Positions 1 to 7,934 of a stretch of DNA of 35,504 bases are shown one piece after another. This DNA is from Thermoplasmatota archaeon (lineage in GTDB: Archaea > Thermoplasmatota > E2 > DHVEG-1), in assembly GCA_030605515.1 (NCBI GenBank), contig JAUWIE010000063.1:1-35504 (forward strand). Reading direction: 5' to 3'. Under the pieces are notes generated by a model that searched no databases, was not told the origin of the DNA, and was given only the letters and a program-made list of their open reading frames with translations. The position numbers were made by a program, and so were the translations under genes. Numbering within the stretch: position 1 is the first letter of the stretch; each line of letters begins with the position of its first letter.

Positions 1-841
1 ATTCGCAGGACCAGCTGGCACTGGGAAAACAACTTCAGCTCTTGCGCTAGCAAGAGAAGTATTTGGAGATACATGGAAACAAAATTTTAATGAGTTAAAT
101 GCAAGCGATGAACGAGGAATTGGAATTATACGAGGAAAGATTAAAGATTTTGCACGGACTTCGCCAATAGGAAAAGCACAATTTAAAATAATTTTTTTAG
201 ATGAAGCTGATGCATTAACTACGGATGCTCAAGCAGCTCTAAGAAGAACAATAGAAAAATATACCCATATCTGTAGGTTCATCTTATCTGTAAACTACTC
301 CTCAAAAATAATTGAGCCTATTCAATCCCGTTGTACTGTTTTTAGATTCAGACCAATAAAAGAAGACGATGTAAAAAAGCATATTGAAAAGATCGCTAAA
401 AATGAAAAACTTGAGATTACATCAGATGGTATGAAGACATTAATATTTATTTCACGTGGGGATTTACGAAAGGCAATAAATATTTTACAAGTAGGTGCAT
501 CGGTTAGTAAAAAAATTACAGCTGAGGTTTTATATGAGACAAGTGCTACTGCAAAACCAGAGGATGTAAAAGCTTTAGTAAACACAGCTTTAAGTGGTAA
601 TTATATGGCTGCTCGAAATCAACTATATGATCTTTTAATAAAACATGGGCTGAGTGGAGAGGACATTATTAAACAAATACATCAGACAATTTTTGATCTT
701 ACAATTCCTGATGCAAGTAAGGTTTTGCTCATTGAAAAAACAGGTGAGATAGAGTTTAGGCTTGTTGAGGGTAGCAATGAACATATTCAGCTTGAATCAT
801 TACTTGCACAATTTGCTCTTGAAGGTGGCAAACTGAAGTAA
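1..841 (+). CDS. rfcS: Replication factor C small subunit (clamp loader ATPase), 5' truncated by window edge
   Basis: AAA+ ATPase of the archaeal clamp loader, which opens PCNA and loads it on primed DNA. The reading frame is open from base 2, and 279 residues remain of a family that is usually about 320. Visible motifs are Walker A GPAGTGKTT at the very start, Walker B IIFLDEADALT (about 190-220), the ELNASDERG segment, and the RFC-box IIEPIQSRCTVFRF (about 310-350) with the SRC arginine-finger motif. A helical C-terminal oligomerisation domain follows. An internal ATG at 431 is not the true start, because the family sequence continues upstream of it. It ends one base before the convergent GTPase gene. 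Its partner PCNA lies at 29.4-30.1 kb. Identification is secure; only the N-terminus is missing. Confidence 0.96.
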   Translation, partial: FAGPAGTGKTTSALALAREVFGDTWKQNFNELNASDERGIGIIRGKIKDFARTSPIGKAQFKIIFLDEADALTTDAQAALRRTIEKYTHICRFILSVNYSSKIIEPIQSRCTVFRFRPIKEDDVKKHIEKIAKNEKLEITSDGMKTLIFISRGDLRKAINILQVGASVSKKITAEVLYETSATAKPEDVKALVNTALSGNYMAARNQLYDLLIKHGLSGEDIIKQIHQTIFDLTIPDASKVLLIEKTGEIEFRLVEGSNEHIQLESLLAQFALEGGKLK

Positions 842-2161
842 TTACTTTATAAAATCATCAACTATCTGCTTTAATTCTTCAGCAGTTTCTTCTGCTACAC
901 TATACCTTATTCGAACAACTGGTTTATCAGGTTTTAATACACGGCTAATATCAATTGGTGTACCACTTACAACTACATCACAATCAGTGTTGTTTATTGT
1001 TTGCTCTAATTCTTTTATTTGTTTTTTCCCATATCCCATCGCTGGTAGAATATTTGTCAGATGAGTAAATTTCTTAAAGGTATCAACAATTGAGCCAACT
1101 GCGTAAGTTCGAGGATCAACAATTTCCTTTGCGTTATGTCTTTTAGCAGCAACAGTACCTGCACCATATTTCATCCCACCATGAGTAACAGTTGGACCAT
1201 CTTCAATTACAAGAACTCGTTTACCAGTTATCATTTCCTCATTTTCAGCAATAATTGCGGATTTCCCCTCAATTACTCTTGCGTTTGGATTTAGTTCTTT
1301 TATGTTTTTATAAATTATGTCAATATCCGATCTTTCAGCTGTGTTAACCTTATTTATAATAATTACATCAGCGGATCTGAAATTAACCTCGCCTGGGTAA
1401 TATAGTACTTCATGACCTGCACGATGTGGATCAGCAATAGTTATTAAAAGATCAGGTTTAATAAAAGAGAAATCGTTATTTCCACCATCCCAAATAATAA
1501 CATCAGCATCTTTTTCTGCACTACGTAAAATTTTTTCATAGTCAACACCTGAAAAAATCACACCGCCCATGTCAATATAAGGTTCGTATTCCTCACGTTC
1601 CTCAATAGTACAATTATACCTGTCAAGATCATCATATGAGGCAAATCGTTGAAGAGTCTGCATCACTAGATCTTTATCATAAGGCATTGGATGTCTTATA
1701 GAGGCAACTCTAAATCCTTTTTTACGTAAGATTTCAAATAGTTTACGTGAAACCTGTGATTTTCCACAACCGGTCCTTACTGCACAAACAGCAATAACTG
1801 GTTTTGTTGATTTCAACATAGTACTATCAGGTCCCATTAATACAAAATCAGCACCAGCAGCATTTACTATTGCTGAGCGACCCATAACATAAGAATAAGG
1901 TAGATCACTATATGCAAAAACAACCATGTCAATGTTATGTTTCTTAATGAGATCAGATATATCTTCTTCAGAATATATTGGAATTCCATCGGGATAAAGA
2001 GGTCCTGATAACTCAGGGGGATATTTCCTACCATAAATATCTGGTATTTGTGTTGCTGTAAACGCAACAACTTCATATTTATCGTTATCTCTAAAATAAA
2101 CATTGAAATTATGGAAGTCTCTGCCAGCTGCTCCAATTATTATAACTTTTTTATCTGCCAA
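842..2161 (-). CDS. COG2403-type predicted GTPase, cyclic 2,3-diphosphoglycerate synthetase-like
   Basis: A 439-aa cytoplasmic protein. It begins with a Rossmann-like segment (VIIIGAAGRDFHNFN), followed by a P-loop-like VRTGCGKSQ at about residue 130, which departs slightly from the classical Walker A spacing. A conserved WDGGNND follows, then a NKV segment typical of P-loop GTPases. The family includes the cyclic 2,3-diphosphoglycerate synthetase of Methanothermus, but most archaeal and bacterial members have no proven reaction, so the substrate is not assigned. The start is TTG (complement of 2159-2161) with a GGGGTG Shine-Dalgarno about 5 bases upstream. Its stop codon abuts the rfcS stop, so the two genes are convergent with no spacer. 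Family assignment is good; function is uncertain. Confidence 0.82.
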   Translation of the reverse strand: MADKKVIIIGAAGRDFHNFNVYFRDNDKYEVVAFTATQIPDIYGRKYPPELSGPLYPDGIPIYSEEDISDLIKKHNIDMVVFAYSDLPYSYVMGRSAIVNAAGADFVLMGPDSTMLKSTKPVIAVCAVRTGCGKSQVSRKLFEILRKKGFRVASIRHPMPYDKDLVMQTLQRFASYDDLDRYNCTIEEREEYEPYIDMGGVIFSGVDYEKILRSAEKDADVIIWDGGNNDFSFIKPDLLITIADPHRAGHEVLYYPGEVNFRSADVIIINKVNTAERSDIDIIYKNIKELNPNARVIEGKSAIIAENEEMITGKRVLVIEDGPTVTHGGMKYGAGTVAAKRHNAKEIVDPRTYAVGSIVDTFKKFTHLTNILPAMGYGKKQIKELEQTINNTDCDVVVSGTPIDISRVLKPDKPVVRIRYSVAEETAEELKQIVDDFIK

Positions 2162-2228
2162 GGTTACACCCCATATTTGTCAACGGGTATCTGCTCTGAA
2201 TTAATAGATGTTTCCTACTAAAAAATAT

Positions 2229-3353
2229 TTATAATTGATCAAATTTTTTTGCAACCTCTTCTGCTACTTCAAGTGTTGTATTACTTCCGCCTAGATCATA
2301 TGTTTTAATTTTCCCTTCTTTTATTACACTTGCTATTGCTTGATTAAGTTTTGTTGCATGTTTTTTCTCCTCAAGCCAATCCAACATAAGTTTAACTGAT
2401 AGAAGAATAGCTGTTGGATTAACCTTATACTGCCCAGCATATTTAGGAGCGCTACCATGAGTCGGCTCAAACAATGCATAGTTATCCCCGATATTTCCAC
2501 TTGCAGCAAATCCAAGACCACCGACTATTTGAGCTGAAAGATCTGAGATGATATCACCAAACATATTAGATGCAACAAGAACATCATAATCCTGCGGGTT
2601 TTTCACAAGCCACATACACATAGCATCTACATTAGTCTCCCAGAATTCAATATTTGGATATTCCTTAGCTATCTTTCGAGCCTCCTGAACCATCATTCCA
2701 CTAGTCTCACGGATTACATTTGGTTTCTCAACAAGTGTGACACTCTTTCGGTTGTATTCCTTAGCATAAGTAAACGCCTGACGTATAATGTTTTGACATG
2801 CTTTCTTTGTAAATATACGACATGAAATTGCCATATCATCCAAAGATGTGTCTTTAAATTTCTTCATTTTATTATGAGTCATCAACGCATTAAATACTAC
2901 ATTTGATGGCGGTCTGAATTCAACACCAGCATACAAACCCTCAGTGTTCTCCCGGAAAACAACAAGATCTATATCATCACGATAGTTTAACGGATTACCA
3001 GCAAAAGCCTTACAGGGTCGTAGATTAGTATGAAGATTAAGCTCCTGTCTTAATCGAACAATTGGACTTGAATACACAAAACCTTTATTTTTTATTTCAG
3101 GTGATAACTCTTTTTGCGCTTCATCTTTAGGTTTTGATGTTATCGCTCCAAATAAACAACAATCTGTTTCTCTAAGTAGGTCAAGAGTTCGATCCGGTAA
3201 AGGATTACCTTCTTTTTTCCAAAACTCCCAACCAACATCACCAGGAATATACTCAGCATCAATGTTAATTGTATCAAGAACAATTTTTGCAGCTTCCATA
3301 ACATCGTTGCCTACACCATCACCGGGTAGCCATGCAATATGATATTTTGACAT
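2229..3353 (-). CDS. Isocitrate/isopropylmalate/homoisocitrate dehydrogenase family protein
   Basis: A 374-aa beta-decarboxylating dehydrogenase of normal family length. Visible features are the N-terminal GDGVGNDV nucleotide/substrate motif, the substrate loop SPIVRLRQELNLHTNLRP, the metal-binding NMFGDIISDLSAQIVGGLG signature and the cofactor loop HGSAPKYAGQYKVNP. That loop carries the Lys-Tyr pair and the Val that mark NADP-dependent isocitrate dehydrogenases (E. coli K344, Y345, V351). The later TYDLGGSNTT segment lacks the matching Arg and resembles isopropylmalate or NAD-type enzymes. Substrate and cofactor cannot be settled from sequence. No leucine or TCA-cycle neighbour helps. There is no Shine-Dalgarno in front of the ATG, while an AT-rich CTTTAAAATA element lies about 30 bases upstream, so the mRNA may be leaderless. 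Confidence 0.88.
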   Translation of the reverse strand: MSKYHIAWLPGDGVGNDVMEAAKIVLDTINIDAEYIPGDVGWEFWKKEGNPLPDRTLDLLRETDCCLFGAITSKPKDEAQKELSPEIKNKGFVYSSPIVRLRQELNLHTNLRPCKAFAGNPLNYRDDIDLVVFRENTEGLYAGVEFRPPSNVVFNALMTHNKMKKFKDTSLDDMAISCRIFTKKACQNIIRQAFTYAKEYNRKSVTLVEKPNVIRETSGMMVQEARKIAKEYPNIEFWETNVDAMCMWLVKNPQDYDVLVASNMFGDIISDLSAQIVGGLGFAASGNIGDNYALFEPTHGSAPKYAGQYKVNPTAILLSVKLMLDWLEEKKHATKLNQAIASVIKEGKIKTYDLGGSNTTLEVAEEVAKKFDQL

Positions 3354-3456
3354 AATGGGAGGTAATCCGAAAAGTATTTTAAAGCTTTTTTACAAAAAAA
3401 GTAGAATGAAAAAGTTAAATTTATTTCTCATTTGGTAAATTATCTTATCATTTATT

Positions 3457-3588
3457 CTATTTATCAAGTGTAATTGATACTAAACAATCTTTACAAATCT
3501 CCTCATCAATTTCACATTTTTGAATTATTTTATTACCGCATATTGAACAAAAAAACTTATCTTCTTCTTTAAACAAGTCATCTTTCAT
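3457..3588 (-). CDS. 43-aa zinc-ribbon miniprotein
   Basis: A short gene with ATG at 3586-3588 and TAG at 3457-3459. The product has one CxxC pair (CSIC, residues 14-17) and a second pair (CKDC, residues 32-35) separated by 14 residues, the pattern of a four-cysteine zinc ribbon or rubredoxin-like knuckle. The acidic N-terminus reads MKDDLFKEEDKF. A TATA-like TTTATAAA lies at 3633-3640, about 45 bases upstream of the start. No family is recognised. Such small zinc proteins in archaea are usually nucleic-acid-binding or protein-interaction modules, which is only inference here. The paired cysteines in such a short frame make a chance reading frame less likely. Confidence 0.6.
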   Translation of the reverse strand: MKDDLFKEEDKFFCSICGNKIIQKCEIDEEICKDCLVSITLDK

Positions 3589-3676
3589 TGTATCTTATCA
3601 GTAAGTATAGAGTATATTACATCATATATTGCTTTATAAAACCTTTTTTTTAAAAAAGAAAAAAGGATGTGAATAA

Positions 3677-4156
3677 TCATTCGAATTTTGTGTATTCACA
3701 CCAAATATAAAATGTTGGTCCAATAATTCCCATTAATCTCCAGTAAAAAGCTGTTTCATTATGCATTGCCAGAGCTACAAATAATATTTCATTATCCAGA
3801 TTTGTACTGTTTATCTTCCCGATTATAAATGGACCTAACATTAATCCACTTATAAATCCAGTGGCATTTGTTTGGTTATTATCTGCGAATTCTCCTTCAA
3901 AACGTCCAATAGTCATACTTGAATAATATCCATTAACCCAACCAGCTGCTTCTAGTGGAATTCCAAGGATATTAATTCCCCATACACCACTAAAATTACC
4001 GTTTGCCCAATCGGGTATATCACTTTCAGAAGACGATCTATAAAGTGATGAGCTCTCAGGTTTTTGGTTTACTATTCTCTGAGGAAATGCATGTATTGTT
4101 ACTGACATACTGACCAATAACATACAGACTCCAATTACTATTACGAATTTTTTCAT
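3677..4156 (-). CDS. Secreted hypothetical protein with N-terminal signal peptide
   Basis: A 159-aa protein beginning with a classical signal sequence: MKK, a hydrophobic core VIVIGVCMLLVSMSVTI, then AFP as a likely signal-peptidase site near residue 24. The mature part is Ser-rich at first and then Gly/Trp/Asn-rich, with a repeated-looking pattern NGNFSGVWG (about 52-60) and GWVNGYYSSMTIG (about 71-84), suggesting a small beta-sheet domain exposed outside the cell. The ATG has a GGGGT Shine-Dalgarno about 8 bases upstream. I recognise no family with a known role. Its neighbours do not suggest one. Confidence 0.7.
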   Translation of the reverse strand: MKKFVIVIGVCMLLVSMSVTIHAFPQRIVNQKPESSSLYRSSSESDIPDWANGNFSGVWGINILGIPLEAAGWVNGYYSSMTIGRFEGEFADNNQTNATGFISGLMLGPFIIGKINSTNLDNEILFVALAMHNETAFYWRLMGIIGPTFYIWCEYTKFE

Positions 4157-4254
4157 AATTTTTACCCCAATTATTGATAAATTATATATAATTAATACTT
4201 AATAAATTTATGCATTATTTATCAATAAATTCAGCTAATTTATAGAATATTATT

Positions 4255-5133
4255 TTATTTTCTAAGTTCACCAAGAGATGTAACACGCTCAGCAAAAGCA
4301 TTATGTTTATGAATTGACTCTTCACTTTCACTTCTAACAACAACGATAACATCATCAGGTAACTTACTATATTTTTTCAAAATAGCACTTAAGATATCTC
4401 TAACAACATCCTCTACAAACTTAGTATTTTTATGAGCATTAAGTACTAATTGAGCTTCTTCTTTTCTTTTTAGAATGCTAAATGTTGGACTACTAAATGA
4501 TCGTTCAACAATCTCAATTAAATCATTAGCATCAACTGATCTATCATCACCAGGTACTTCTATTATTAATGTTGTAATATTTCTCTGATTATGTGTTGGT
4601 GGAATTATTTTTTCAGTATAATTACCAATTTTTCTTACTGTTTCCATTGCACAAGGACATGCAGTCATTCCAATTGCCTTAACTCCAATAAGCTTTGTGA
4701 TTTCTCCATTATCTTTTGCTCGTGCTTCAGCTACAAGTTTATATGGTTCTAATCCTTTTTTACCAGAAGGGTAAGAACGATCTAGAAAATAATCAGCTTC
4801 TGCTTTAACTTCAGAAAATGTTGCATAATCATGTTTTCTAAGGAGTTCTTTTGCTGTTTTAGCACAAAAAGTTTCAAGATCCGGAAATGGCTTTTTTAGG
4901 TTGATGTCAATGATTTCAGATACTAATTCTAAATTTCTTGACATATGACTTCCTTTCTGAGCTGCAGGTAAATCAACAAAAAGATCCATTGTAACAACTA
5001 GTGGAATAGCAGTTTTCCTACTTGGTCTTTTAATATGTACAAGTTTTTTAACACCAGTAACACCTACTCGTGTTAATTTGAAATTTGATAGTGAAGGACC
5101 TGATTGGATATCAGGTAAATCTAAGGGTTTAAT
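4255..5133 (-). CDS. mptA: GTP cyclohydrolase IV (MptA/FolE2 family), apparent ATT start
   Basis: Converts GTP to 7,8-dihydroneopterin 2',3'-cyclic phosphate in tetrahydromethanopterin/folate-type pterin synthesis. Family segments in order are LPDIQSGPSLSNFKL, LTRVGVTGVKKLV, DLFVDLPAAQKGSHMSRN, IGMTACPCAMETV (metal/active-site Cys) and the C-terminal ESEESIHKHNAFAERV. The first ATG (4987-4989) would remove the conserved N-terminal 48 residues. The frame upstream is open and colinear with the family back to a TGA at 5140-5142, but contains no ATG, GTG or TTG. An ATT at 5131-5133 sits 6 bases after a GGTGA Shine-Dalgarno, the same spacing seen before the ATG of the aldehyde oxidoreductase gene in this window. 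I therefore place the start there, giving 292 aa. A sequencing error or pseudogene is the alternative. Confidence 0.88.
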   Translation of the reverse strand: MKPLDLPDIQSGPSLSNFKLTRVGVTGVKKLVHIKRPSRKTAIPLVVTMDLFVDLPAAQKGSHMSRNLELVSEIIDINLKKPFPDLETFCAKTAKELLRKHDYATFSEVKAEADYFLDRSYPSGKKGLEPYKLVAEARAKDNGEITKLIGVKAIGMTACPCAMETVRKIGNYTEKIIPPTHNQRNITTLIIEVPGDDRSVDANDLIEIVERSFSSPTFSILKRKEEAQLVLNAHKNTKFVEDVVRDILSAILKKYSKLPDDVIVVVRSESEESIHKHNAFAERVTSLGELRK

Positions 5134-5139
5134 AAGACG

Positions 5140-5144
5140 TCACC
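5140..5144 (-). promoter_or_regulatory. Shine-Dalgarno GGTGA deciding the ATT start of mptA
   Basis: On the minus strand GGTGA is followed by 6 bases and then ATT. The in-frame stop TGA overlaps this motif, so translation cannot begin further upstream in this frame. Confidence 0.65.
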
Positions 5145-5217
5145 AAACCCAAAAATAAGTAACTACTAAAAAATGTTCCTGTTCAACTCAGTTTTGCAAA
5201 AAGATATAATAAACCTC

Positions 5218-5225
5218 TTTATATT
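5218..5225 (+). promoter_or_regulatory. TATA box of tRNA-Thr
   Basis: TTTATATT centred about 22 bases upstream of the first base of the tRNA, the normal archaeal distance. Confidence 0.7.
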
Positions 5226-5242
5226 CGGTGAATTGAAAAAAT

Positions 5243-5314
5243 GCCGCTGTGGCTTAGAGGCATAGCGATTCCTTGGTAAGGAATAGGTCGGGGGTTCAAT
5301 TCCCCCCAGCGGCT
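5243..5314 (+). tRNA. tRNA-Thr (anticodon GGT)
   Basis: A complete cloverleaf. The acceptor stem is GCCGCTG (5243-5249) with CAGCGGC (5307-5313). The D arm is GCT/AGC around TAGAGGCAT. The anticodon arm is ATTCC-TTGGTAA-GGAAT with anticodon GGT, read as threonine ACC. The T arm is GGGGG-TTCAATT-CCCCC. The discriminator base is T at 5314, as usual for archaeal tRNA-Thr. There is no intron and CCA is not encoded. A T-rich run follows directly and may act as terminator. Confidence 0.95.
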
Positions 5315-5519
5315 TTTAAATACATGTTATAGCTCCATGTGTGATCCTGATGCCTGATTTGGTAATACTTCCATAAAAAAAGATCCTTCTGAAGAAAGTA
5401 TCTGCAGGTAATTTTCAATAATATTTTACCGTTTCAAATATCTCTTCTTATGAAGTCAGGTGTAACACCAAAGAAAAAACTTGTAAAAAATGTTAAATTT
5501 TTTTATCTACAACTATATG

Positions 5520-5783
5520 TTAACGAAAATACTGTAAATATTTTAGAAGATTGCTATTCTCAACATATATATCTGTAAGCTCTGCAGCAGTGTTTTTATT
5601 AATTCCTTGATTGATAAGCTCTTTTTTAAAGATACGACCCCCTTTATTGGCTTTTCTTTTAAAGCCTAATAAAACTTTTCCAAACCTCAGCATCAATGAT
5701 GGAAAAGATGGAAAGATAATGCCAAATAATCTGATAGGGTTGACATTATCACTATTTTCTTCTGCACCTTTGTTCATTTTCAT
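5520..5783 (-). CDS. Small helical hypothetical protein (87 aa), related to its upstream neighbour
   Basis: A basic protein with a hydrophobic N-terminal stretch (IRLFGIIFPSFPSLMLRFGKVLLGF) and a C-terminal helix FKKELINQGINKNTAAELTDIYV. The C-terminal pattern (KEL, two residues, Gly, Ile or Met, four residues, A-x-ELT, then Tyr and Asn-Leu) matches that of the 91-aa protein encoded just upstream (5806-6081). The two genes are 22 bases apart and probably co-transcribed. The start could be Met-1 or Met-3; the Shine-Dalgarno is weak. No known family or function is recognised. Confidence 0.6.
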   Translation of the reverse strand: MKMNKGAEENSDNVNPIRLFGIIFPSFPSLMLRFGKVLLGFKRKANKGGRIFKKELINQGINKNTAAELTDIYVENSNLLKYLQYFR

Positions 5784-5805
5784 TTCTCACAAATAATTTT
5801 ATTGT

Positions 5806-6081
5806 TCAGTGATTTCCGTGATATCCAAATTTACCCATCATTTTACCAAGGTTTAAAGTTGATAGATACTGACTTGTAAGCTCAAATGCTTGTTCATCAG
5901 TCATACCAGCGTTTTTTAGTTCTTTATAAAATGTTGCTGCTGCTTCAGCATATTGTTTTGCACTTTTCGGACTGTACAATAGTTCACTTAGCTCTTTTAA
6001 TAGCCCTGGGACTTTTTCAGATATAACATCTAGTATCTCCCTGATTTTCTCAGGATCAGGCATTCTTTCATGGTTATTCAT
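5806..6081 (-). CDS. Small helical hypothetical protein (91 aa)
   Basis: A mostly helical soluble protein. An acidic N-terminal part (PDPEKIREILDVISEKVP) is followed by an Ala-rich helix and the motif FYKELKNAGMTDEQAFELTS, shared in degenerate form with the downstream 87-aa protein. It ends Gly/His-rich (GKFGYHGNH). A strong GGAGGAAT Shine-Dalgarno stands 7 bases before the ATG. It follows a winged-helix gene by 50 bases on the same strand, suggesting a regulator with its two small targets or partners. Function is unknown. Confidence 0.7.
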   Translation of the reverse strand: MNNHERMPDPEKIREILDVISEKVPGLLKELSELLYSPKSAKQYAEAAATFYKELKNAGMTDEQAFELTSQYLSTLNLGKMMGKFGYHGNH

Positions 6082-6131
6082 TTTTCATATTCCTCCAAAT
6101 TTAATTCTTAACTTATGTATATGTGATCATT

Positions 6132-6563
6132 TCATATATCAAAACCGAGCATTTGTGACCACTTTTTAATCACATTATCAGTTAGACTATAAACATATCG
6201 TGATCCTTTTTGATGTTTTTGAATAATATCTTTTTCAATAAGCTCATTTATTTTCTCTCTAATAATTCTTCTAGAAGCAGTTCCACGTTTATTTCTCACT
6301 AGTTCAGTTATCTGTGAAACATTCTGCTTATTTCTATCAAGTAATACACGTACGATCTCTCTTGAAATAGGATCTTTAACCTCTGGAAGTATAAGATCAG
6401 GTGTAAGACCACCATGATCAAGTAATAGGCCAGTTATTCTAAGGTACTTCTGCGTTGTTTTACTCACATTATTCAATGGTTTAATTAAAACCGATAGCAT
6501 TTTTTCAAGTTCATTGATCCGCTTGTTCAACTCTTTAATCTCATCTGTTAAATCTTTTTTCAC
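6132..6563 (-). CDS. Coiled-coil plus winged-helix transcriptional regulator
   Basis: A 143-aa protein. Residues 1-30 (DEIKELNKRINELEKMLSVL) form a likely coiled coil. About residues 65-130 form a winged-helix domain of MarR/ArsR type: VRVLLDRNKQNVSQITELVR as first helices, RRIIREKINELIEKDIIQ as recognition helix and wing entrance, and GSRYVYSLTD as wing. It is probably a dimeric DNA-binding regulator; the effector is unknown. The start is GTG (6561-6563) with no clear Shine-Dalgarno, and an AT-rich element about 25-30 bases upstream fits leaderless transcription. It lies upstream of the two small helical proteins on the same strand. Confidence 0.75.
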   Translation of the reverse strand: MKKDLTDEIKELNKRINELEKMLSVLIKPLNNVSKTTQKYLRITGLLLDHGGLTPDLILPEVKDPISREIVRVLLDRNKQNVSQITELVRNKRGTASRRIIREKINELIEKDIIQKHQKGSRYVYSLTDNVIKKWSQMLGFDI

Positions 6564-6623
6564 ACAACTTTAGAATAAAATATTAGATAAAAGGATTTTT
6601 GATGAAAAAACAATATAAATTTT

Positions 6624-7745
6624 TTAGTCTTTTTTATATCTCTGATTTACATAAGATATTAGCTTACTTCCTTTAAGTTTGATACTTGAAGGTCCAGCTC
6701 TAACATAAAACTCTTCGACATCCTCATTTTTAAAAAATACTTCTTTTTTACATTTAACACAATCAATTTTTAAAATATTTACATTGTTTATTAGAATCAA
6801 CTTTGATTTAATATATGGTAAATATTCATTGCCAATATTGTTTTTAATTAAATTAGTGAAATGTCGATAAAACATATCTCTATTTTGAAATCCATCTTTT
6901 TCAATTCCTAAAATACCACCTTTATCTGAAACACCAACAAGAAGTGTTCCACCATCGGAATTGAGAAATGCAACAATTGTTTTTATTACTGCATGCTCTA
7001 CTTTTTTATCAGGTTGTTTCGTATGTAGATTAATCCTCAAGGTTGATTTAAATTCTAAGGTTTCACTTTCTCCATTTTTTATCAAATCAAGAATATGCTC
7101 TGGAGTGTTTTCATATCCCGTAAAAAGCTTCGGGTTTTTCCTTTTGAATGCTGCGATTAATCGATTGGGTAAATCTCTTTTTTCATGTTTAATGAATAGA
7201 TAACCTGCGGTAGATGCAATAAACGCTCCTATTATTGTAAAAAATAAACCCCAGCTGGTTGAGTTGATATTGAAATTACCTATTCTTAAATCAAAAAGAA
7301 TTGTTAGGAAGTATCTGAAAACCTCCCAAACAGCGCCTAGGGATACTGAAAAACAAAAAGAAAACAATGCGACTAGAGAATAACTTGTTCTTACTTTACT
7401 ATCTGAGTAAAGTATAAACATTAGAACAAAACCAATAAAACCAAGAAACATTCCTAGGAAGAATTGTAATATTAAACCTCCTAATAATTTTTCAAGGAAA
7501 ACTGAAAACAATAAGCCTATAAGAAATATTATTTTGAATTTAGCGGGAAATGAAATGGATAGAATTTTTTTTATTAGCTCTGGGAGAAATGTAACGAGTA
7601 ATACTAGAAAATTGATTAGGAAAATACCCCATCGCTCATAATAAATTTCGATACTTACAGATATTATTAAGAATATCCTTATTGCCCAGGATAAAGCAAG
7701 CTGATTCCGCTCTAAAGGGTTCTCAAATTTTTTGTTTTTTTTCAT
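6624..7745 (-). CDS. Membrane protein with cytoplasmic AlbA_2 (Schlafen-type) domain
   Basis: A 373-aa two-part protein. The N-terminal half has about six hydrophobic segments and the motif GAVWEVFRYFLTILFD, which resembles the YjdF/DUF2238 membrane family (moderate confidence). The C-terminal half (about 220-345) is an AlbA_2 domain, shown by GESETLEFKSTLR and AFLNSDGGTLLVGVSDKGG. AlbA_2 domains are found in putative DNA-binding regulators and Schlafen-like proteins; here the domain would face the cytoplasm while tethered to the membrane. I choose the ATG at 7743-7745, which has a GGTGAGG Shine-Dalgarno about 6-8 bases upstream; a TTG five codons earlier lies just before that motif. It is divergent from the 7935 gene. 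The ligand sensed by the membrane part is unknown. Confidence 0.78.
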   Translation of the reverse strand: MKKNKKFENPLERNQLALSWAIRIFLIISVSIEIYYERWGIFLINFLVLLVTFLPELIKKILSISFPAKFKIIFLIGLLFSVFLEKLLGGLILQFFLGMFLGFIGFVLMFILYSDSKVRTSYSLVALFSFCFSVSLGAVWEVFRYFLTILFDLRIGNFNINSTSWGLFFTIIGAFIASTAGYLFIKHEKRDLPNRLIAAFKRKNPKLFTGYENTPEHILDLIKNGESETLEFKSTLRINLHTKQPDKKVEHAVIKTIVAFLNSDGGTLLVGVSDKGGILGIEKDGFQNRDMFYRHFTNLIKNNIGNEYLPYIKSKLILINNVNILKIDCVKCKKEVFFKNEDVEEFYVRAGPSSIKLKGSKLISYVNQRYKKD

Positions 7746-7872
7746 CGGGTTCCTCACCAAATATTAGCTGTAAATTTCATCTTTGTGATATATAATGTAA
7801 TCATTCAGCTTTTTAAACAATTACTTATTTGAACATATTATTAATTGATTTTTTTTACTATTCCAAACATTA

Positions 7873-7880
7873 TTTATATC
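7873..7880 (+). promoter_or_regulatory. Probable TATA box for the 7935-13282 operon
   Basis: TTTATATC lies about 55-60 bases before the ATG at 7935. Initiation 25 bases downstream gives a leader of about 35 bases carrying the GAGGGAGG Shine-Dalgarno (7918-7925). A second AT-rich block at 7895-7903 is too close to the Shine-Dalgarno to serve well. Confidence 0.45.
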
Positions 7881-7934
7881 CTTGTTTTATTTTGACTTAT
7901 AAAAAAAATCACAATTCGAGGGAGGAATTACTAT

